This document shows, in pieces, positions 31,637-39,600 of a DNA stretch of 64,000 bases. The stretch covers positions 1 through 64,000 of the forward strand of contig JAIMBJ010000003.1 in the NCBI GenBank assembly GCA_023511455.1. The letters are read 5' to 3'. Each line of letters starts with the position of its first letter. The first letter of the stretch is position 1. This DNA is from Bacillota bacterium (GTDB taxonomy: Bacteria > Armatimonadota > HRBIN16). Both the position numbers and the translations under genes were made by a program. The notes under the pieces were generated by a model. It saw nothing but the letters and a program-made list of their open reading frames with translations. It did no database searches and had not been told where the DNA came from.

Positions 31637-31673
31637 ACTGCTGAACAGAAAACATCCCGAGGAAACCGCGACC

Positions 31674-34400
31674 ATGAGCCAGCACCCAGGTGCGGCACCC
31701 AAACTGGTGCTGATTGACGGACACAGCTTGCTTTACCGTGCCTTCTACGCCACGCGCCCGCTGTCTACCACCGACGGACGCCCCACCAACGCCATCTACG
31801 GCTTTGCGGGGATGCTGTGGCAGATTTTGGAAGACGAACAGCCCGACGCTATCGTGGTGGCGTTCGATACCGCTGCGCCCACCTTCCGCCACGAGGAGTT
31901 CACCGACTACAAGGCGCATCGTCCCGAAACGGCGGAGACTTTCTACGTGCAGGTTCCCGCTGCGCGGGAGCTGGTAGAGGCGATGGGAATACCCGTCATC
32001 GCGCTGGAGGGCTTCGAAGCGGACGATGTGCTGGGCACGCTGGCGCGCCGTGCCCGCGAGCAGGGGTACCAGGTGCTGATTGTCACGGGGGATCAGGATG
32101 CGCTGCAGCTGGTGGACGAAGGAGCGGCGGTGCTGATGCCGCAGAAGGGTATGGGGCAGACCGTGCGCTACGACCGGCAGGCAGTGGTCGAGCGGTTCGG
32201 GCTGGAGCCGTCGCAACTGCCCGATTTCAAAGCGTTGAAGGGCGACCCTTCCGATAACATTCCTGGCGTACCCGGCATTGGCGACAAGAAAGCGGCAGCC
32301 CTGCTGAAGCAGTTCGGCAGTGTGGAGAACCTGCTGCAACGTCTTCATGAAGTGGAAGACCCCAAACTGCGCGCCTTGCTGGAGCAGTATCGCGAGCAAA
32401 TCCCTCAGTACAAACGGCTGGCTACCATTGTGTGCGATGCGCCCGTGCCCGACACGCCGCCCCGATGGCAACCCACGCCTGAACAGTTCGCCCGCCTGCA
32501 GCAGGTGCTGGAAAGCCTGGAGTTTCGCTCCTTCCTTCGCCGGCTGCCGGAGCTTCGCGCGAGATGGTTGAAGATGGAGACCCCCACGCTACCCCTGGAG
32601 ACCCCCGCTGAGGTGCGCACTGTCGGCGTGAGATGGAGCGTAGCACGCACCGAAGACGAGGTACGCCGATGGGTACGGCGTTGCCTGCAAACGCCGAAAG
32701 TGGGCGTTCGTGCGCTGGTACAGGGCACGCACGTGATGGAGTTGCAGCTGAGCGGCGTAGCGGTTGCCCTCTCGCGCGAGGAGGCGGTTTTTGTGCCGGG
32801 CAGCTCAGCGGTTGCCTCTCTGTTCGATGAGGGGGGCAACAGTCTCGTCGGCTTACTCACGCCATTGTGGGAAGGGGAGCAGGTCGGCAAAGCCGGTTAC
32901 CATATCAAACCCCTGCAGGCTGTGCTTATCCGTTCTGGAGTGGAGCCGAAGCAGTTCGTTTTCGATGCGATGCTGGCGGGATACGTGCTGCAATCGGGAC
33001 GAAGCAGCTACCCGCTGCCCGACCTCGTGCAGGACTATCTGGGCGAGAGGCTGCCTGCAGAGGATACCACCGCTGAGAGCGGTCTCGCCGCCTTTACCTG
33101 CGCCGAAGCCGCCGCCTGCCTAAGGTTGGAGCAGGTGATGAACCAGCAAGTGGCGGCTATCGGATGCACGGATGTGCTGCACCGTATCGAGATGCCTCTC
33201 TCCGAGGTGCTGGCGCGGATGGAGCTGGCGGGCGTGGCAGTGGATGTGCCGTACCTGCACCAGCTCTCTGACATGCTGGACAGCCTGCTGCGCACGAAAG
33301 AGAGCGAAATCTACACGCTGGCAGGGGAGCCGTTCAACATCTCCTCGCCCAAGCAGCTGGGACAAATCCTGTTCGACAAACTACGGTTGCCTGCTGGAAA
33401 GAAGACGCGCACCGGAGCCTACTCTACCGACGCCGAGGTGCTGGAGCAGCTGGCGGTAGAACACCCGATATGCCGCAGCATACTGGAGTACCGCGAGCTG
33501 AGCAAGCTGAAGTCCACCTACGCCGATGTGCTGCCGCGTCTGGTGCATCCCTCTACCGGGCGCATCCACACCTCCTTTAACCAGACGGTCGCCGCCACGG
33601 GACGCCTCTCCAGTAGCGAACCGAACCTGCAGAACATCCCCATCCGCAGTGAGGTGGGAAGGCAGATACGCCGTGCTTTTGTGGCAGCACCGGGCAACAG
33701 ACTGCTGGCAGCAGACTACTCGCAGATTGAGCTGCGCTTGCTGGCACACGTCAGCGGCGATGAGAGACTCCTGACGGCGTTTGCGGAGGACCGCGACATC
33801 CATGCCGCCACCGCTATGCTGTTGTTCGGGGTGCCAGAGGATGGTGTCACTCCTGAACTGCGCCGCAAGGCAAAAACGGTGAACTTCGCCGTGCTTTACG
33901 GCATGAGTGACTACGGTTTGTCGCAGGAACTGGGAATGCCCGTGCAGGAAGCACGCGCCTTCATCGAGAACTACTTCCGCCAATTGCCCGGCGTGCGTCG
34001 CTACATCGAGGAGACGCTGGACTTCGCACGGCAGCACGGTTACGTGACCACCCTGTACGGTAGGCGGCGCTACGTGCCCGAAATCAACCATGCCAACCGT
34101 AACGTGCGTCAGGCGGCGGAACGTGCAGCTATCAACTCGCCCCTGCAGGGAACCGCTGCCGACATCATTAAACTGGCGATGGTCGAGCTCGACCGTCGCC
34201 TGCGGCAGGGGAACTGGAAAGCGAAGATGGTGCTGCAGGTGCACGATGAATTGGTACTGGATGCCCCGCCGGAGGAGATCCCCGCGCTGGCGAATCTGGT
34301 GCGAGAATGTATGTCCGGGGTAGCCAGCCTGCGCGTCGCGCTGAAAGTGGATGTGGAAGCAGGCGATAATTGGACGCAGATGGAGAAGTTGAACCAGTAA
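31674..34400 (+). CDS. polA: DNA polymerase I
   Basis: Repair and Okazaki-fragment polymerase, 908 residues. Residues 1-295 are the 5'-3' exonuclease/flap domain (LVLIDGHSLLYRAFYA, VTGDQDALQLVD, KGDPSDNIPGVPGIGDKKA). The polymerase domain has motif A DYSQIELRLLAHVSGDERL (about residue 681), motif B RRKAKTVNFAVLYGMSDYG (about 728) and motif C QVHDEL (about 855). The middle 3'-5' exonuclease domain is present as a fold but lacks its catalytic acids: no D-x-E in motif I and no Asp after YHIKPL in motif II, so proofreading is probably lost, as in Taq polymerase. Confidence 0.96.
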   Translation: MSQHPGAAPKLVLIDGHSLLYRAFYATRPLSTTDGRPTNAIYGFAGMLWQILEDEQPDAIVVAFDTAAPTFRHEEFTDYKAHRPETAETFYVQVPAARELVEAMGIPVIALEGFEADDVLGTLARRAREQGYQVLIVTGDQDALQLVDEGAAVLMPQKGMGQTVRYDRQAVVERFGLEPSQLPDFKALKGDPSDNIPGVPGIGDKKAAALLKQFGSVENLLQRLHEVEDPKLRALLEQYREQIPQYKRLATIVCDAPVPDTPPRWQPTPEQFARLQQVLESLEFRSFLRRLPELRARWLKMETPTLPLETPAEVRTVGVRWSVARTEDEVRRWVRRCLQTPKVGVRALVQGTHVMELQLSGVAVALSREEAVFVPGSSAVASLFDEGGNSLVGLLTPLWEGEQVGKAGYHIKPLQAVLIRSGVEPKQFVFDAMLAGYVLQSGRSSYPLPDLVQDYLGERLPAEDTTAESGLAAFTCAEAAACLRLEQVMNQQVAAIGCTDVLHRIEMPLSEVLARMELAGVAVDVPYLHQLSDMLDSLLRTKESEIYTLAGEPFNISSPKQLGQILFDKLRLPAGKKTRTGAYSTDAEVLEQLAVEHPICRSILEYRELSKLKSTYADVLPRLVHPSTGRIHTSFNQTVAATGRLSSSEPNLQNIPIRSEVGRQIRRAFVAAPGNRLLAADYSQIELRLLAHVSGDERLLTAFAEDRDIHAATAMLLFGVPEDGVTPELRRKAKTVNFAVLYGMSDYGLSQELGMPVQEARAFIENYFRQLPGVRRYIEETLDFARQHGYVTTLYGRRRYVPEINHANRNVRQAAERAAINSPLQGTAADIIKLAMVELDRRLRQGNWKAKMVLQVHDELVLDAPPEEIPALANLVRECMSGVASLRVALKVDVEAGDNWTQMEKLNQ

Positions 34401-34418
34401 AAGCAGGAAACAGGATGC

Positions 34419-35876
34419 ATGGTGGCAAAACCTATAGCGCGCGTTAGCGCCGTGAATACACAGGGAGCAAGTCGTATTATGCCGGAAGAACCGATAGAGG
34501 ACTCTGTATTATCAACCGGAGAGGAGCCGCTGGAAACAGCCGTTCCAGAACCACCCTCCGAGGGCGATTCTATATCACCAGCTGGAGAGCGGCCGCTGGA
34601 AACACCTGCTACAGAACCATCCTCCGAGCGTGATGAATTCGCTCGCGCCGTGCAGCAGATGAGCGCGGAAGAGCTGGAGCGTGCCACTCGCACCGTGCGC
34701 AGAGGGGAACTGATTCGCGGCACGGTGGTGCATGTGGACGAAAAGGGGGTGCTGGTAGACATCGGCACCAAGTCGGAAGGAATTATCCCCCTGAACGAAC
34801 TCTCCCGTCAGCCCAATCAACCCCCTGAAGAGGTGGTGCAGGTGGGGCAGGAGGTTGACGTGGTGGTGCTCAAGCCCGAGACCGAAGAGGGGCAAATCAT
34901 CCTTTCCAAGAAACGCGCGGACTACGAGGTGGCATGGCAACGCCTCGAAGAGGCGATGCAGGCAAACGAAACCATCGATGGCACGGTCACTGAACGGGTG
35001 AAAGGTGGCTTCATGGTAGACGTCGGTGTACGCGGTTTCGTGCCTGCTTCGCATGTGGGTATGAGCCGTGCCCCCTTGCCTGATAGCGCGCTGGAGAAGT
35101 ATGTGGGGCAGACCATCCCGCTGAAGGTGCTGGAAGTAGACAGAAAGAACCGCAAGGTGGTGCTGTCTAACCGTCTGGCGGAGGCGGAGCGTCGCGAGCA
35201 GCAGCGCCAACAGGTGTTCGACAGCATCCAGGAAGGACAGGTCATCGAGGGAACCGTGCGCCGGCTGGTGGACTATGGCGCGTTCGTAGACCTGGGCGGT
35301 ATCGACGGCTTACTGCACATTAGCGAGATGTCGTGGAAGCGCATCAAGCACCCATCTGACGTGCTGCGCGAGGGGCAACGGGTGCGTGTACAGGTGCTGC
35401 GCGTGGACCCCGCGTCGCGTAAAATATCGCTGGGGCTGAAGCAGCTCATCCCCGACCCCTGGCTGGATGTGGAGCAGCACTATCAGATCGGGCAGGTGGT
35501 CAGGGGCAAAGTGGCTCGCCTCGCCCCCTTTGGAGCGATTGTAGACCTGCCGGGCGATCTGGAAGCCACCATCCCGCTGGCAGAACTGTCCACGCGACGG
35601 GTGCGCAGCGCGGCGGAGGTGGTGCAGGAAGGACAGGAAGTAGAAGCTCTGGTCGTGCAGATTACCCCTGCCGAGCATCGCATGGTGCTGAGCATACGCC
35701 GCCTGCAAAAGCAGCGAGAAGAACAGGAAAAAGAGCACCTGATGGAGCAGTACAGCAGCAGCTCGCGCGGCTTCACGATTGGCGAAGTCGTGGGCAAGAA
35801 CTTCACCTTTGAAACTGGGGAGGGCGAATCCTCGTCAAAAAATGAGGATGAGCAAGAGCAGGCACCGGCGGAGTAA
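34419..35876 (+). CDS. rpsA: S1-domain RNA-binding protein (ribosomal protein S1 homologue)
   Basis: A 485-residue protein with an acidic, Pro/Glu-rich N-terminal 75 residues containing an internal near-repeat, then four S1 (OB-fold) domains at about residues 95-170, 180-250, 265-340 and 350-425. The domains show the expected pattern, for example GTVVHVDEKGVLVDIG, GTVTERVKGGFMVDVG, GTVRRLVDYGAFVDLGGIDG and GKVARLAPFGAIVDLPG. S1 brings mRNA to the 30S subunit; four-domain forms are common outside Proteobacteria. The ATG at 34419 has AGGA just upstream; an ATG at 34479 would trim the acidic tail and is possible. It sits 18 bases after polA and 2 bases before coaE. Confidence 0.88.
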   Translation: MVAKPIARVSAVNTQGASRIMPEEPIEDSVLSTGEEPLETAVPEPPSEGDSISPAGERPLETPATEPSSERDEFARAVQQMSAEELERATRTVRRGELIRGTVVHVDEKGVLVDIGTKSEGIIPLNELSRQPNQPPEEVVQVGQEVDVVVLKPETEEGQIILSKKRADYEVAWQRLEEAMQANETIDGTVTERVKGGFMVDVGVRGFVPASHVGMSRAPLPDSALEKYVGQTIPLKVLEVDRKNRKVVLSNRLAEAERREQQRQQVFDSIQEGQVIEGTVRRLVDYGAFVDLGGIDGLLHISEMSWKRIKHPSDVLREGQRVRVQVLRVDPASRKISLGLKQLIPDPWLDVEQHYQIGQVVRGKVARLAPFGAIVDLPGDLEATIPLAELSTRRVRSAAEVVQEGQEVEALVVQITPAEHRMVLSIRRLQKQREEQEKEHLMEQYSSSSRGFTIGEVVGKNFTFETGEGESSSKNEDEQEQAPAE

Positions 35877-35878
35877 CC

Positions 35879-36481
35879 ATGCTGGTTGCTATCACCGGCG
35901 GCATCGCCGAAGGCAAAAGCACCGTCTTGCGATGGTTTGAGGAGTGGGGAGCGCACAGTCTCAGCCTGGACCAGATTGCACGCGCTCTCAGCAAACCGCA
36001 GGAGGTGCTTTGGCAAGCCATTGTGGCGGAGTTCGGGCAGGGATACCTGCTACCCGATGGTGAACTAAATCGCAAGCAGCTGGGGGAGGCGGTTTTTGGC
36101 GATAATGCGCTGCGGCGACGGTTAAATCGCATCAGCCACCCCCTTATCCTGCAACGGATGCATCTGGAGATACAAAACATTCAGCGCCAGCAGGCGGATG
36201 CTGTGGTCGTGGTGGAGGTGCCGCTGCTAATAGAGTGTGCCCTTTACCTCGATTTTGACAGGATAGTGGTGGTGGAAGCAGGAGAGCAGTTTCAACGTGC
36301 GCGCCTGTTGGCGAGCGGACTGGACGAACAGGGTATCGCAAAACGCCTTGCTGCCCAGCTTCCTACCCGTGTAAAGAGGATTTTTGCCGACTGGGTCGTA
36401 TGGAATCGTGAAAATTTGGAGCAAACTCGTGAACAGAGCTGGCGCATCTGGCAGGAGTTGCAGCAGGAAATTGCGAAATAA
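35879..36481 (+). CDS. coaE: Dephospho-CoA kinase
   Basis: Last step of coenzyme A synthesis: phosphorylates the 3'-hydroxyl of dephospho-CoA. The 200-residue P-loop kinase starts VAITGGIAEGKSTVL; the loop reads GGIAEGKS where GGIGSGKS is usual, with the lysine and serine kept. DQIARAL near residue 36 and VEVPLLIE near residue 110 are the substrate- and Walker-B-like regions. Two bases separate it from the S1 gene, so it is in the polA-rpsA-coaE run. Confidence 0.93.
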   Translation: MLVAITGGIAEGKSTVLRWFEEWGAHSLSLDQIARALSKPQEVLWQAIVAEFGQGYLLPDGELNRKQLGEAVFGDNALRRRLNRISHPLILQRMHLEIQNIQRQQADAVVVVEVPLLIECALYLDFDRIVVVEAGEQFQRARLLASGLDEQGIAKRLAAQLPTRVKRIFADWVVWNRENLEQTREQSWRIWQELQQEIAK

Positions 36482-36504
36482 TGGCGTAAGTGTTGTGCGG
36501 GCTG

Positions 36505-36533
36505 TTGACAACGCGTAGAGGCGTTCTTATAAT
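36505..36533 (+). promoter_or_regulatory. Perfect consensus promoter of the large surface-protein locus
   Basis: TTGACA (36505-36510) and TATAAT (36528-36533) are separated by exactly 17 bases, a complete match to the sigma-70 consensus. Transcription should begin near 36540, 72 bases before the 1807-residue protein gene. The seven genes to 58508 all lie downstream on the same strand with gaps of 15-105 bases. Confidence 0.8.
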
Positions 36534-36611
36534 CATGCAGGAACCCTGTAGGAGTTGGCGAAGAATCATCGTGGGTAAGACGGCAAGCACCGCAAGAAGT
36601 GAGGAGGAAGG

Positions 36612-39600
36612 ATGGCATTGAGAGGCGCTAATGGTTGGGTATCGCCCGTGTTTCGGGCATGGACGCTCCTGCTGGGAGCAACTATCGTTGCAGTGCTCTT
36701 CAGCCAGTCAGTGGCTTTGGCGCAGCCGAAGCCCCGCTTCCCGCGTTTTCCCATTGTTGGCACTCCGGATCGCGTACCCGTCGACCTGAAGCGCGACTGG
36801 GATATGCTCAACGGGAGAGGTACTCCCGAACAGACCACCAATCTAACCAATTCGCCAGCGGATGAGCTGGGACCGCTGTGGTCTGGCGATGACCGGTTCA
36901 TTTACTTCTACTCGAACCGCGTCAGCGCGACCAACGGCGCTCGGGGCAGCAACTTCCGCATCTACGTCATGCGTCCCGACGGCACGGACATCCGTCAGGT
37001 GACTACCGAAGACGGCGACCAGATTGAACCCGCGCTGTCGCTCAACCAGAACCGACTGGCATACGTTGCCCGCGCCTCTGCCGCCGCGCCGTATCATCTG
37101 TTTGTGCGCAACCTCACCACAGGGGCGGTGCTGAGCCTCACCCGCGAACGAACCGACCTTCCCTTCACCGAAGTGCGGCAACCCACGTGGTCTCCCAGCG
37201 GGCTGGAGGTGGCTTTTGCCGGTAAGGTAGGGAACTTCTACCATATCTTCGTCATCAACGTGGACACCGGCGTGATTCGGCAGGTCACCGACGGAAACTG
37301 TAACGACATGGAGCCTGCCTGGTCGCCGGATGGGAACCTGATTGCCTTTACCTCCGACCGCACAGATGCAGCGGGGACAGGCTCCAAACCCACCACCGAC
37401 ATCTGGACGGTGACCGCCTACGCGCGCGACCCAGCCAGTGCGGTAGTGCGCCGGGTAACCGACTTCGCACCGGGCGGCGTCAGCAGCACCAATAAGCAGC
37501 CGTCGTGGAGCCTGCGCGAGCTGCCGCGCTTCATCACAGGCGTCAACCGACCACTCCTGTGGCTGGCATTCGCCTCCAACCGGCAGGATACCAACAACGA
37601 CGGCACACCCGACGCAGTGGGCAGCACGTTTGACATCTACTTCCTGGACGCCACCGTACTGCCGGACGGCTCCGGGTTGCAGACAGTCGAACCTACCGCG
37701 CAGGTGTATCGCATTGATGCGCGTGACCCTGCCTACAGCACAAATGAAGAGATGCCTACCTGGTCGCAGTTCACGACCGCGCTCAAGCTCGCGCACGTGA
37801 GCAACCGCACGGGCAACTGGGACATCTTTTCCACTTCCATTGTAGACGTCAACGCGCCGGAGCTCCTGAAAGCGGATGTCAATGAAAACGAGATTGTGGA
37901 AGTAATACCTCGCGTCTCGCTGCCAGGCACCACTGTGCGTTTTCGCGTGAGGGCGCGAGACCCGGAAAGTGGAGTGGCCGGAGTCTACCTGCAGATTAAA
38001 GACCCGGATAGCCGATATCAAGACGCGCAGGGCATCGAGCATAAGATTTTCCTCAACGCCGGACCTATTCCGGTTGGTGGGCAAGGTGTACGGGCGACCA
38101 TAGTGCCCTGGGAGATCGATTGTCAGCCGATTGACCCGGCAACGAACACCTATGTGACCCTGAGCAATACGTTGCCTGGCCGCCCGACCATGATAGCAAA
38201 CCGGTTTCTCGGCTATCCACCTCAGATGTATGAGCCGGGCACGGACGATTTTGCCGCCTTCAGTGGAGTCCAGAATCCGCCCAAGAGCCACTGGCTGCGC
38301 CTTTACGACGACGGTCCTGCCTCACAAGGAGGCAACGAGCCAGAGGGTGAGGTCGCTGGTGACGGTATCTACACCAATGTGTGGGCAACGCCTGCGGATA
38401 ACCCCAGCGACTGGTATGTGGATGTCATCATTTACGACCGCGCGGTGAACCCGTTCCGTCCCACCCAGCAGTCCAACTGGAAGATTTACGACAACGTCTG
38501 GGGGTTCTCCACCAGGCCGTTTAGCGCGTCCAGCAAGGTTCTGTTCGTGTCCGACTACACGCTGGGGCAGAAGTTCTTCCAGGGGCGGTTTGGGATTAAC
38601 TTTGCCCTCGACAACGTGTTCTTTACCTACTGGGGAGTGGAGTCCTGGCTGACCGGCATCGACATCAACTACTTGCCGTCCTCCGGTTTCTACTTCTCCA
38701 GCGATACCGACACCGAGCCAAAACCGGTGCGAGATACGTGGAACGCGCTCGGTCCAGGCTCCTATGGAACCCGGCAGCCCAATGGTCTACCGTGGTCTAA
38801 TCTCGCTTTCTGGTCGGTAGACCCCCGCATCAGCGACTCACAGAACTACGACATCTGGCGGATCTTGTGCCGTGGTCCGGTGCCTCAGTCTGTCTATCTT
38901 GCGTATCTTCCGCGGCGGGAACTGCAACCCAGCCCAACGAACCCGCGCACTGCAACGCAAACCGTGACCGTCGCTGACCGCTGCATCATCTGGTCTGCGC
39001 CGTACGCAGGGGATGTGTGGGCAGGCAACGGCACTATCACCGACCTGAACACCCAGCGCGACCTGACCAACTTCGTGGCGGCAGGTGGACGGCTGTATGT
39101 CACCGGACAGGATATCGGCTGGGCTTTGACGCTCAACGGGACGCAGCCAAGCGCGTTCTATACGAACGTGATGAAGGCGCGCTACATCGATGACCAGCAT
39201 CCGTCCCTGGATCCGCTGAATCGCAATACGTTGAGCGGCGGAAATACGCTGGCGAACCCCTTCGCCTGGACGACGTGGAACGAGCATAACTACTATCAAT
39301 TGACCTCATCCACCTTGCAGTACTCTCCCCCCATTTCGGGTGGTTTCCAACTGCAGCCTGGACCCGACGACAACAACCTGTATTTCAATGATGGCTGTCC
39401 CAACCAGAGGTATGTGGACGGAATTAATCCGCTTAGCCCGGCGAGGACGGAGCTGACCTTCGAAGACGGCGTGCAAGGGTTAATTTACTGGTTTGATGCT
39501 GCGAGTTCCGGCAAAGTGGTTTTTGCCAGCTTCGGACACGAAGGACTGAACCGCCAGTACTACACTCTGGACAATGTGGCTTACGGTTATAACGTGCCGC

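Noticed and set aside
36540-36611. Possible riboswitch in the leader of the surface-protein locus
   Set aside because: The 72-base leader has only short, weak stems and no consensus I recognise.
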